Numbered from the stretch's first letter, positions 1 to 6,756 are shown. The stretch is DNA of 21,775 nucleotides from Caryophanales bacterium UBA1427 (GCA_002329485.1 DCTZ01000039.1:53782-75556); one strand, 5' to 3'. Program-made: numbers and translations. The notes: a model not told the origin generated them from the sequence alone.

Positions 1-213
1 GAACAGCGCAAGTACTCCATTACCATCAAAGGATATGACAATCGGGAATACGAATACCGGAATTTGGAAAGCATTGACTTCGGCCTTTATTCCTTTGTGC
101 CGGAAGAAGCAATTATCGGCCGGGCAAGCAAGAGCGGCGAAACTTACACCTTTGCCTTAATAATTCGCGAAAGCGGTAAGCCGGTTGATTTCTATGCGAT
201 TTGCGAAGATTGA
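1..213 (+). CDS. spoIVFA: SpoIVFA-like protein, C-terminal end (5' end outside window)
   Basis: Only the last 70 codons are present, open from base 1 and ending at TGA 211-213. The fragment has the pattern of the end of a LytM/M23-type domain: a run reading NLESIDFGLYSFVPEEAIIG, then a strand FALIIRESGKPVDFYAI, which resembles the C-terminus of SpoIVFA (short strands, a conserved Gly, a Phe-Ala-Leu strand, then Gly-x-x-Asp). In Bacillus, SpoIVFA is a membrane protein that anchors and holds in check the pro-sigma-K protease SpoIVFB in the outer forespore membrane. The assignment rests mainly on the overlapping downstream spoIVFB-like gene, which matches the spoIVFA-spoIVFB order known from Bacillus. 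With the N-terminus missing, another M23-family protein remains possible. The metal ligands of M23 enzymes cannot be judged from this piece. Confidence 0.6.
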   Translation, partial: EQRKYSITIKGYDNREYEYRNLESIDFGLYSFVPEEAIIGRASKSGETYTFALIIRESGKPVDFYAICED

Positions 214-814
214 GATTCGCCTTTCGGCCGTGCTCTTTTTGGGACTATGCGCTTACAGCGGCTTCCTTAGGGAAGCCTTTCTCTTTTTGGGCATCTTTTT
301 ATGTCACGAACTCGGTCATCTGTTTTGGATCAAAATTTTCGGGGCAAAAGTTTCGGCCGTTCATTTAACCGGTATCGGAGGAATCATTGAACTGGAAGCG
401 CGAACTTTACCATTTTGGCAGCACCTCTTAATCGATAGCGGCGGAATCACGGTCAATATTATTCTGGCCCTGATAATCCCCTTAATAAAATTCTCCCCCC
501 ATACCGCAAATCTACTATTATCCTACAACCGGTTGCTTCTGGGGTTTAATCTTTTTCCCGTTTATCCGCTCGACGGCTTTCATCTGCTTTTTCACGGTTT
601 GAATCTTTTCTTTGACGAAGAATACGTGTACGATTTGTTGTTTTACGTTTCGCTGCTTTTCTTGATTGTTTTGGCCTTTCTGGTTTTTTTAAGCAAAAGC
701 ATCGGACTGCTGTTGGTGGTAGCTTTTCTTTTCCTTAAACAAACGAAATTGAAACAGCTGAAAAAATTATCCCGGCTGCAGACTTATCGCCTGTTGATGC
801 CTTTAATTAGGTGA
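194..814 (+). CDS. spoIVFB: SpoIVFB-like intramembrane metalloprotease (M50 family)
   Basis: Predicted polytopic membrane zinc protease of 206 residues. The zinc-binding HELGH is at residues 38-42, inside the second hydrophobic segment, and the third ligand is probably Asp127 in NLFPVYPLDGFHLL, the family NPDG-type motif. In Bacillus this enzyme cleaves pro-sigma-K in the mother cell during late sporulation. I chose ATG 194 because it aligns best with the usual short N-terminus; an upstream in-frame TTG at 185 is possible. The gene overlaps the end of the SpoIVFA-like gene by 20 bases, implying translational coupling. The protein ends soon after its last hydrophobic helix, with only a short basic tail, so it lacks the C-terminal CBS domain that makes the Bacillus protein about 288 residues. 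A generic short M50 protease with another substrate is the alternative. Confidence 0.8.
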   Translation: MRFAKIEIRLSAVLFLGLCAYSGFLREAFLFLGIFLCHELGHLFWIKIFGAKVSAVHLTGIGGIIELEARTLPFWQHLLIDSGGITVNIILALIIPLIKFSPHTANLLLSYNRLLLGFNLFPVYPLDGFHLLFHGLNLFFDEEYVYDLLFYVSLLFLIVLAFLVFLSKSIGLLLVVAFLFLKQTKLKQLKKLSRLQTYRLLMPLIR

Positions 815-853
815 TTTAGAAACAAAAAAAGGAAAACCGTAAGAAAAAAGCAA

Positions 854-887
854 ATTAATCATATTAATCGTTTTCCTGTGGTAGAAT
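854..887 (+). promoter_or_regulatory. Probable trxA promoter with extended -10 and ATTAATC direct repeats
   Basis: TAGAAT at 882-887 is preceded by TG one base upstream, giving an extended -10 (TGGTAGAAT). No good -35 lies 16-18 bases upstream. That region instead carries two copies of ATTAATC (854-860 and 863-869), a 9-base period, which could be an operator. The distance from the -10 to the trxA start at 927 leaves an untranslated leader of roughly 30 bases. Confidence 0.55.
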
Positions 888-926
888 ATTAGCGTAAAAA
901 CAAAACAAATGATTAGGAGAGATGAA

Positions 927-1238
927 ATGAGAGAAGTAAATCACCAACAATTCCATGAAGTAATCGAAAAAGACCAAATGGTTTTGGTTGATTTTTATGC
1001 TTCATGGTGCGGTCCATGCAAAATGATGGCGCCGATCATCGAAGAACTGGCAGTTCAATTGGAAGACAAAGTAACTGTGGTAAAAGTAAATGTAGACGAG
1101 GAACACGAACTCGCAATGGAATATCGGATATCCAGTATCCCAACCTTGATTCTTTTCAAAAACGGTTCGCCGGTTGAGGTTGCGGTCGGTTATCGGCCGA
1201 AGGATGCGGTACTCCGGATGATTCAACAACATTCCTAA
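927..1238 (+). CDS. trxA: Thioredoxin
   Basis: Cytoplasmic thiol-disulfide oxidoreductase of 103 residues, normally reduced by thioredoxin reductase and serving ribonucleotide reductase, peroxiredoxins and misoxidised proteins. The active site WCGPC is at residues 27-31 and the cis-proline loop appears as SSIPT; the VDFYASWCGPC strand-helix junction and the length are typical of the family. The start is ATG 927, because AGGAGAG at 915-921 is correctly spaced for it; an in-frame ATG at 909 lies upstream of that ribosome-binding site. The gene is monocistronic by appearance: its own extended -10 promoter upstream and a strong terminator at 1269-1302. Thioredoxin reductase is not in the window. 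It sits between spoIVFB and ppdK, a place where Bacillus has rplU directly. Confidence 0.96.
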   Translation: MREVNHQQFHEVIEKDQMVLVDFYASWCGPCKMMAPIIEELAVQLEDKVTVVKVNVDEEHELAMEYRISSIPTLILFKNGSPVEVAVGYRPKDAVLRMIQQHS

Positions 1239-1268
1239 TTTTACGTTTTGATACGTAAGTATGTAAAG

Positions 1269-1302
1269 ACATATGCCTTTTTCGGCATATGTTCTTTTTT
1301 TT
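1269..1302 (+). terminator. Rho-independent terminator of trxA
   Basis: A perfect 9-bp stem (ACATATGCC 1269-1277 with GGCATATGT 1284-1292), a 6-base loop and an eight-T run interrupted by one C follow the trxA stop by 30 bases. Confidence 0.92.
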
Positions 1303-1334
1303 GAGGAATAAAACGGGCAAAAAACCGTAAAATA

Positions 1335-1350
1335 ATGGTAACGTTTACAG
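1335..1350 (+). promoter_or_regulatory. CcpA-box (cre)-like site upstream of ppdK promoter
   Basis: ATGGTAACGTTTACAG agrees with the Gram-positive cre consensus WTGNAARCGNWWWCAW at 14 of 16 positions (mismatches at positions 5 and 16). It lies 22 bases upstream of the -35 hexamer, a placement known from CcpA-activated promoters rather than roadblock repression. It sits between the arms of an imperfect inverted repeat (AAAAACCGTAAA 1320-1331; TTTACAGGTTTTT 1344-1356 with one bulged base). Binding is inferred only. Confidence 0.45.
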
Positions 1351-1372
1351 GTTTTTAGGGCATGTTTTTTAT

Positions 1373-1401
1373 TTGCATTTTATTTTCATAAGTGATATAA
1401 T
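1373..1401 (+). promoter_or_regulatory. ppdK promoter, sigma-A type
   Basis: TTGCAT (1373-1378), a 17-base spacer and TATAAT (1396-1401) with an extended TG (1393-1394). The early transcript then contains a 5-bp inverted repeat, TACGG 1416-1420 and CCGTA 1426-1430, just downstream of the expected start site, where an operator could act. Confidence 0.8.
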
Positions 1402-1467
1402 ACAAAAGGTAAGTTTACGGATTAACCGTACTATACAAAAAGAAAAATTTTAGAAAAGGAGTAATTT

Positions 1468-4092
1468 ATGAGCAAATTTGTCTACCTATTTAGCGAAGGT
1501 AACGCGGACATGCGGGAATTGTTAGGTGGTAAAGGCGCAAATTTAGCGGAAATGACTAATCTCGGATTGCCAGTTCCTCAAGGTTTCACCGTTACAACCG
1601 AAGCATGCAACGAATACTATCGAAACAATAGGACATTGTCACAGGAAGTTATCGATCAGATTTTCGACGCTTTGCATAAGCTCGAAAAAATGTCCGGTAA
1701 AAAATTTGGTGATGTCAATAATCCGCTCCTTGTATCGGTTCGCAGTGGCGCGCGGGCTTCGATGCCAGGAATGATGGACACAATTTTAAATCTGGGTTTG
1801 AATAACGAAGTAGTGGAAGGTCTAGCCAAATTGACCAACAATCCACGCTTTGCTTACGACTCTTACCGTCGGTTCATTCAAATGTTCTCCGATGTCGTTT
1901 TGGAAATCGACAAGTCGAACTTCGAAGCATTGTTGGATGCCAAAAAAGAGGCCAAATGCGCTAAATCCGACACGGATTTGGATGCCGAAGATCTGAAAGA
2001 CTTGGTAAAACAATATCTTGCCAAGTTTGAACAAATCTACGGTCAACCGTTCCCACAAGATCCGAAAGACCAATTGTTGGCAGCTACCAAAGCCGTATTC
2101 CGTTCTTGGGATAACCCACGGGCACACGTTTATCGTCGTCTGAACGGTATTCCTTATGATTGGGGTACAGCTGTCAATATTCAAATGATGGTTTTCGGTA
2201 ACATGGGTTCCGATTCCGGTACCGGTGTCGCTTTCTCACGTAACCCATCGACCGGCGAAGACGAACTCTACGGCGAATACCTCTTCAATGCCCAAGGGGA
2301 AGACGTAGTTGCCGGTATCAGAACACCGTTCCCAATTTCCCATTTAAAAGAAGACAATCCGGCCCTCTACGAAGAATTCAAACGGATTGCCAAAACACTT
2401 GAAAAACATTACCGCGATATGCAAGACATGGAATTTACGATTGAACGCGGTAAACTATACATGTTGCAAACCCGTAACGGAAAACGGACCGCTCAGGCCG
2501 CTTTGAAGATTGCCATTGATTTGGTTAAAGAAGGTTTGAGAACCGAAGAAGAAGCCGTTTTGATGGTTGAACCTAAAGCCTTGAATACCCTCCTGCATCC
2601 TACCTTTGACCAAGCAGCATTAAAGAAAGCCAAAGTTATTGCCAAAGGTTTGAATGCCTCTCCGGGTGCAGCTTACGGTAAAGTTGTCTTCACTGCCGAA
2701 AAAGCCAAAGAACTTGGTGCAAACGGCGAAAAAGTTATCCTTGTCCGTTTGGAAACTTCTCCGGAAGATATCGAAGGTATGGTTTTTGCCCAAGGTATTT
2801 TAACCGCCCGCGGCGGTATGACTTCGCATGCGGCGGTTGTTGCCCGCGGAATGGGTAAATGCTGCGTTGCCGGTGCCGGCGATGTTCGCGTAAACGAAGA
2901 GGAAAACTACTTTGAAGTCAAAGGCGTCCGTTACCCGGAAGGAAGTGTTATTTCCATTGACGGCTCGACCGGCTACATTTACGATGGCGCTGTTCCGACT
3001 GTTCCGGCCAGCGTTTCCGGCGATTTGGCTACCCTTATGACTTGGGCCGACAAAAACCGTGCTTTACATATCAGAACTAACGCAGACACACCGAAAGACG
3101 CGAAAGTAGCCGTCGGATTCGGTGCCGAAGGTATCGGTCTCTGCCGTACCGAACATATGTTCTTTGAAGCAGACCGGATTAAGGCCGTTCGGGAAATGAT
3201 TCTTTCCGATTCCGAAGAAGAAAGAAGAAAAGCCCTGGCGAAGATTTTACCTTACCAACGTCAAGACTTTGTCGGAATCTTCAAAGAAATGGGCGAACGT
3301 CCTGTAACCATCCGTTACTTGGACCCACCTCTACATGAATTCTTACCTCATACCGATGAAGAAATGGTTGAACTGGCCAAGGAAATGGGCGTAACCCTTC
3401 AAAAGGTTAAAGATACCGTTCAGGCTATGCATGAATTCAACCCTATGTTGGGTCATCGCGGATGCCGGTTGCCGATTACCTATCCGGAAATTGCCGAAAT
3501 GCAAACCAGAGCCGTAATCGAAGCTGCTATTATCGTCAATAAAGAAGGCATCAAGACTGTTCCGGAAATCATGATTCCGCTTGTCGGCGAAGTCAAAGAA
3601 TTGAACTTCATTAAAGAAATCGTTGACCGCGTTGCCAAAGAAGTCATGAAAGAACAAAATTATGAAATTCCTTATTTGGTAGGAACCATGATCGAAGTTC
3701 CGCGTGCTGCCTTGACAGCCGACGAAATTGCCGGTGTAGCCGAATTCTTCAGTTTCGGTACCAACGATTTAACACAAATGACCTTTGGTTTCAGCCGTGA
3801 CGACGCAGGCAAATTCTTGGAATCTTATTATGATCGTAAAATCTTTGCTTTCGACCCATTTGCTCATGTCGACCAAAAAGGTGTCGGACAATTGATGAAG
3901 ATGGCTTGCGAAAAAGGCCGTGCCGTTCGTCCTGATCTTCACCTGGGAATCTGCGGGGAACATGGTGGCGACCCAGAATCAATCGAATTCTGCCATCGCA
4001 TCGGCTTAGACTATGTATCTTGCTCGCCTTACCGCGTTCCGATTGCAAGACTGGCCGCTGCTCAAGCCAATATCAAATATCCACGCAAGTAA
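1468..4092 (+). CDS. ppdK: Pyruvate, phosphate dikinase
   Basis: Interconverts pyruvate + ATP + Pi and PEP + AMP + PPi; in anaerobic bacteria it often runs towards ATP-saving pyruvate formation in PPi-linked glycolysis, or towards PEP synthesis. The 874 residues equal the length of the classical clostridial enzyme. The N-terminal ATP-grasp domain begins GGKGANLAEM and continues to about residue 340. The central phosphohistidine domain carries TSHAAVVARGMGKCCV, with the phosphorylated His at residue 454. The C-terminal TIM-barrel PEP/pyruvate domain contains GTNDLTQMTFGFSRDD and the acid-base Cys829 in GICGEHGG. AAAGGAG at 1456-1461 sets the start at ATG 1468. The gene stands alone between two terminators, with a strong promoter and cre-like site, suggesting carbon-source control. 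The regulatory kinase/phosphatase partner is not in the window. Codon use is strongly biased, consistent with high expression. Confidence 0.98.
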   Translation: MSKFVYLFSEGNADMRELLGGKGANLAEMTNLGLPVPQGFTVTTEACNEYYRNNRTLSQEVIDQIFDALHKLEKMSGKKFGDVNNPLLVSVRSGARASMPGMMDTILNLGLNNEVVEGLAKLTNNPRFAYDSYRRFIQMFSDVVLEIDKSNFEALLDAKKEAKCAKSDTDLDAEDLKDLVKQYLAKFEQIYGQPFPQDPKDQLLAATKAVFRSWDNPRAHVYRRLNGIPYDWGTAVNIQMMVFGNMGSDSGTGVAFSRNPSTGEDELYGEYLFNAQGEDVVAGIRTPFPISHLKEDNPALYEEFKRIAKTLEKHYRDMQDMEFTIERGKLYMLQTRNGKRTAQAALKIAIDLVKEGLRTEEEAVLMVEPKALNTLLHPTFDQAALKKAKVIAKGLNASPGAAYGKVVFTAEKAKELGANGEKVILVRLETSPEDIEGMVFAQGILTARGGMTSHAAVVARGMGKCCVAGAGDVRVNEEENYFEVKGVRYPEGSVISIDGSTGYIYDGAVPTVPASVSGDLATLMTWADKNRALHIRTNADTPKDAKVAVGFGAEGIGLCRTEHMFFEADRIKAVREMILSDSEEERRKALAKILPYQRQDFVGIFKEMGERPVTIRYLDPPLHEFLPHTDEEMVELAKEMGVTLQKVKDTVQAMHEFNPMLGHRGCRLPITYPEIAEMQTRAVIEAAIIVNKEGIKTVPEIMIPLVGEVKELNFIKEIVDRVAKEVMKEQNYEIPYLVGTMIEVPRAALTADEIAGVAEFFSFGTNDLTQMTFGFSRDDAGKFLESYYDRKIFAFDPFAHVDQKGVGQLMKMACEKGRAVRPDLHLGICGEHGGDPESIEFCHRIGLDYVSCSPYRVPIARLAAAQANIKYPRK

Positions 4093-4098
4093 CCATTG

Positions 4099-4124
4099 AA
4101 GTGCCAAGCAATTGGCACTTTTTT
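4099..4124 (+). terminator. Rho-independent terminator of ppdK
   Basis: Perfect 9-bp stem AAGTGCCAA (4099-4107) and TTGGCACTT (4112-4120), GCAA loop, six Ts from 4119. It follows the ppdK stop by 6 bases. Confidence 0.93.
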
Positions 4125-4275
4125 CAAGCCTTCTAGGAGCGTTTGAGTGGGTAATTACCCATCTTTTCAAGTTTCGAACGCGCACAGAAGGGTTTGAAAA
4201 TAAATGATTGTTTGAAATTCGAATAATCAGGAAAAAACCGCCCCATAATAGTGTGAAAATTAATATTCATATCAT
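4125..4275. other. Non-coding spacer between ppdK terminator and rplU promoter
   Basis: No convincing gene on either strand. The spacer holds a perfect 12-base palindrome (GGGTAATTACCC, 4149-4160) and several AT-rich motifs of the type TTTCGAAC / GTTTGAAA (4171-4178, and two GTTTGAAA copies within about 4192-4217) that can pair with each other. These could be operator-like, but there is no gene reading from them other than rplU downstream. Confidence 0.5.
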
Positions 4276-4304
4276 TTGCATAAAAAACCGGAATAAGGTA
4301 TAAT
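4276..4304 (+). promoter_or_regulatory. rplU operon promoter, sigma-A type
   Basis: TTGCAT (4276-4281), exactly 17 bases, TATAAT (4299-4304). The hexamers are the same as those at ppdK. The expected start near 4311 gives an untranslated leader of about 120 bases before rplU. Confidence 0.85.
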
Positions 4305-4310
4305 ATGTAC

Positions 4311-4431
4311 GTTGCAAGGCGTAAGTCTATCAACCGCTCAAAAAAGGTCCCAAAGCATAATTTTTTTAAGTAAGCAAAAAATTATCACCTTCCTGGCGTG
4401 TCTTAAATTTTATATGAGGAGGTGTCAATAG
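4311..4431 (+). promoter_or_regulatory. L21-leader-like 5' UTR with sequestered Shine-Dalgarno
   Basis: About 120 transcribed bases precede rplU. Two helices are visible: a perfect 10-bp stem (ATAATTTTTT 4357-4366 with AAAAAATTAT 4376-4385, 9-base loop), followed directly by CACCTTCCT (4386-4394), which can pair with the rplU ribosome-binding site AGGAGGTG (4417-4424) over 8 bp with one bulged T. That would hide the start of translation until the helix is disrupted or, conversely, be stabilised by a bound protein. A structured L21 leader upstream of rplU is known in Bacillus and relatives, and autoregulation by L21 is the usual model. I recognise the position and architecture, not a verified match to the published consensus. 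Confidence 0.65.
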
Positions 4432-4731
4432 ATGTACGCAATTTTTGTTACCGGTGGTAAACAATATCGTGCCGCTGTCGGCGACACTTTATATGTCGAA
4501 AAGCTATCGGCCGAACCTGAACAAGAAGTCGTATTTAACGAAGTTTTGTTGGTTGGCGATAAAGTAGGCACACCATACGTCGAAGGTGCAAAAGTAACTG
4601 CCGTTGTTGAAAAACACGGTCGCGGTAAGAAAATCATCATTTTCAAAATGAAACCAAAGAAGAATTACCGTAAAAAGCAAGGCCATCGTCAAGCCTATAC
4701 AAAAATCAAAATTACCAATATTGAAGGTTAA
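4432..4731 (+). CDS. rplU: 50S ribosomal protein L21
   Basis: Large-subunit protein of 99 residues that binds 23S rRNA domain II near L20. It starts MYAIFVTGGKQYR and ends in the basic tail KPKKNYRKKQGHRQ followed by YTKIKI, both diagnostic of the family. AGGAGGTG at 4417-4424 lies 7 bases before ATG 4432. It is the first gene of a cluster rplU-prp-rpmA-obgE, with the same rplU-prp-rpmA order as in Bacillus and most Firmicutes. Expression probably depends on the leader described upstream. Length and sequence look normal. Confidence 0.98.
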   Translation: MYAIFVTGGKQYRAAVGDTLYVEKLSAEPEQEVVFNEVLLVGDKVGTPYVEGAKVTAVVEKHGRGKKIIIFKMKPKKNYRKKQGHRQAYTKIKITNIEG

Positions 4732-4733
4732 TT

Positions 4734-5051
4734 ATGACGAAGGCAACCTTCGATTATCAAAATCCTGAATCAATCCGTTTCGAAATCTTGGGCCATGCGC
4801 ATTTTGCCCGGGCCGGCCAAGACATTGTCTGCAGCGCGATTTCGACAGCGGTATTCACAACTTTGAATTTATTGGATAGCATCTTGGAAAAAGATCAATA
4901 TCTTTTGAATTCAAATGAGCAAAAAGGGATAATTCAATTTGAAACAAAAAGCCCAACCGAAATAGTAATAAAAATCATCGACAATCTCTATCAAGTACTT
5001 GCGATGATTGCCGAAGATTATCCTAACAATTTGAAATTAAGCAAAAAATAG
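4734..5051 (+). CDS. prp: Ribosomal-processing cysteine protease Prp (YsxB family)
   Basis: A 105-residue cytoplasmic cysteine protease that removes the N-terminal extension of ribosomal protein L27 in Firmicutes and related phyla, which is needed for functional ribosomes. The catalytic pair is visible: His21 in GHAHFARAG and Cys33 in DIVCSAIS, with the flexible Gly-rich loop between them. It lies 2 bases after rplU and 24 bases before rpmA, the conserved arrangement. The substrate is encoded next door: L27 here carries the matching extension. In place of a separate strong ribosome-binding site there is only GAAGGTTA at the end of rplU, so translation is probably coupled to rplU. Length is usual for the family. 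Confidence 0.94.
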   Translation: MTKATFDYQNPESIRFEILGHAHFARAGQDIVCSAISTAVFTTLNLLDSILEKDQYLLNSNEQKGIIQFETKSPTEIVIKIIDNLYQVLAMIAEDYPNNLKLSKK

Positions 5052-5075
5052 TCCATTATTAAGGAGGTGGCAACC

Positions 5076-5357
5076 ATGATTCGTTTAAATATCCAATTTT
5101 TCGCATCGAAAAAAGGAGTAGGATCAACCCGTAACGGTCGTGATTCTCATGCTAAACGCTTAGGCGCTAAATTATCGGATGGTCAATATGCCACTGCAGG
5201 TTCCATCATTTACCGTCAAAGAGGAACAAAAGTTCATCCAGGGGTTAATGTCGGACGCGGTGCCGATGATACTTTGTTTTGCATGGTTGACGGAATTGTC
5301 CGTTTCGAAAAAATGAGCGGCGGCAAAACAAGAGCATCAGTTTATCCGGTTGAATAG
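5076..5357 (+). CDS. rpmA: 50S ribosomal protein L27 precursor
   Basis: A 93-residue large-subunit protein whose mature N-terminus reaches the peptidyl transferase centre. It begins MIRLNIQFFASKKGVGSTRN: the first nine residues form the Firmicutes-type extension, with the Prp site expected after the Phe-Phe pair and before Ala-Ser-Lys-Lys. The core YRQRGTKVHPG and GRGADDTLF is typical. Start choice: AAGGAGGTGG at 5061-5070 is 5 bases before ATG 5076; the in-frame GTG at 5067 lies inside the ribosome-binding site itself and would disturb the conserved extension, so it is rejected. It belongs to the rplU-prp-rpmA transcription unit. Confidence 0.97.
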   Translation: MIRLNIQFFASKKGVGSTRNGRDSHAKRLGAKLSDGQYATAGSIIYRQRGTKVHPGVNVGRGADDTLFCMVDGIVRFEKMSGGKTRASVYPVE

Positions 5358-5374
5358 TTTATCTTGTAATGTTT

Positions 5375-5405
5375 GGCACTTCATGAAAATGGGGTGCCTT
5401 TATCT
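5375..5405 (+). terminator. Weak terminator or attenuating hairpin between rpmA and obgE
   Basis: A 10-bp stem (5375-5384 with 5389-5398, two G-U pairs) is closed by a GAAA tetraloop. The following tract is only TTTATCT, so read-through into obgE is likely. It may lower obgE relative to the ribosomal proteins, or be a processing/stability element. Confidence 0.55.
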
Positions 5406-5425
5406 AACTTAAAGGAGCGTGTCAA

Positions 5426-6700
5426 ATGTTTGTCGATCGTGTCGAGGTTTATGTAAAAGCGGGAAAGGGCGGCGACGGTGCCGTAGCTTTTCGCCGCGAA
5501 AAATATGTTCCCAAAGGCGGTCCGTCGGGCGGCAAAGGGGGCAATGGCGGCAGCGTCATTTTTGTCGGGGAAGAGGGCTTGACCACTTTGCTGGATTTTC
5601 GCTATATGCGTCACATTGAAGCATCCGACGGCGTCAACGGCGGCTCCAAGGATATGTACGGAAAAGACGGCGAAAACCGTTATGTCAAAGTTCCGATCGG
5701 AACAACGATAATTGATGGGGAAACAAATACCGTAATCGGCGATATTACCCAACACGCTCAGGAAGTAGTTGTCGCCAAAGGCGGCAAAGGCGGACGCGGC
5801 AATGCAGCATTCGCAACCGCCCGCTTTAGGACTCCGGATTTTGCGGAAAAAGGGGAAAAAGGCGAAGAACGAAAAGTCATTCTCGACTTAAAGGTTTTAG
5901 CAGATGTTGGCTTGGTTGGTTTTCCCAGCGTGGGAAAAAGCACTCTGATATCCGTCGTCTCAGCCGCAAAACCCAAAATCGCCGAATATCACTTTACGAC
6001 CCTTAACCCCAATTTGGGAGTAGTGGGTGTTCCGGACGGCCGCAGTTTCATCATGGCTGACCTTCCCGGTTTAATCGAGGGGGCGCATTTGGGAACGGGT
6101 CTCGGAATCCATTTTTTAAAACACATCGAACGGACCCGCGTTATCGTTCATATCATTGATATGAGCGGCAGCGAAGGCCGTAAACCTTGGGAAGATTATG
6201 AAATCATCAATAAGGAGCTCGAAAGTTACAATATGGACTTATTGAAGCGTCCGCAGATTGTTGTTGCCAATAAAATGGATCTTCCCGAAGCGAATGAAAA
6301 CCTTAAGGTTTTCAAGGAAAAATTGGGAATCGAGGTTATCCCAATTTCCGCAATCACTTCGCAAAACCTGAATGCTTTGTTGTATAAGATTGCGGATACA
6401 CTCGATTTAGTCCGAAAAGAAAAAGCGAGCGAAATAGCACCGGATACCGTGGTAGAATACACCTTTAAGCCGCAGGAACCTCCGTTTACCATTACGAGAG
6501 GCGATGACGGTATCTACCAAGTTACGGGTCCCGAAGTCAAAAAACTCTGGGAACGCACCGATTTCCAGAACGAATCGGCAATCAGACGGTTTGCGGTCCA
6601 ATTGCACCGTTTGGGGATCGATGACGAATTGCGCCGCTTAGGGGTCAAAAACGGCGATACCGTGCGGATTTTCGAATACGAATTTGAATTTACGGATTAA
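5426..6700 (+). CDS. obgE: GTPase Obg (ribosome assembly and stress GTPase)
   Basis: An essential 50S-associated GTPase of 424 residues. The N-terminal Obg fold (about 1-158) is rich in Gly and Lys-Gly runs such as AGKGGDGAVAFRREKY and GGRGNAAF. The G domain shows G1 GFPSVGKST (165-173), G3 DLPG (212-215) within DLPGLIEGAHLGTGLG, G4 NKMD (282-285) and G5 SAIT. A C-terminal OCT domain fills roughly 345-424, with the typical WERTDF and DGDTVRI-type turns (here NGDTVRI). An AAAGGAGCG site precedes ATG 5426. In Bacillus, spo0B lies between rpmA and obg; here only 68 bases with a hairpin separate them. Obg in Bacillus also links to Spo0A phosphorelay activation, which may not apply here without spo0B. 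Confidence 0.98.
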   Translation: MFVDRVEVYVKAGKGGDGAVAFRREKYVPKGGPSGGKGGNGGSVIFVGEEGLTTLLDFRYMRHIEASDGVNGGSKDMYGKDGENRYVKVPIGTTIIDGETNTVIGDITQHAQEVVVAKGGKGGRGNAAFATARFRTPDFAEKGEKGEERKVILDLKVLADVGLVGFPSVGKSTLISVVSAAKPKIAEYHFTTLNPNLGVVGVPDGRSFIMADLPGLIEGAHLGTGLGIHFLKHIERTRVIVHIIDMSGSEGRKPWEDYEIINKELESYNMDLLKRPQIVVANKMDLPEANENLKVFKEKLGIEVIPISAITSQNLNALLYKIADTLDLVRKEKASEIAPDTVVEYTFKPQEPPFTITRGDDGIYQVTGPEVKKLWERTDFQNESAIRRFAVQLHRLGIDDELRRLGVKNGDTVRIFEYEFEFTD

Positions 6701-6756
6701 TAACCTCAAAAAAAGAAAACCCATATAAAAAATAAATAAACAGGAGATTTTATTCT

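Noticed and set aside
830..877. AGGAAAAC / GTTTTCCT inverted repeat as spoIVFB terminator
   Set aside because: Loop of 32 bases and no T tract; more likely chance or promoter-associated.
4133..4333. Minus-strand 66-codon frame in the ppdK-rplU spacer
   Set aside because: Non-ATG start, no ribosome-binding site, crosses the rplU promoter and ends near the terminator; no recognisable product.
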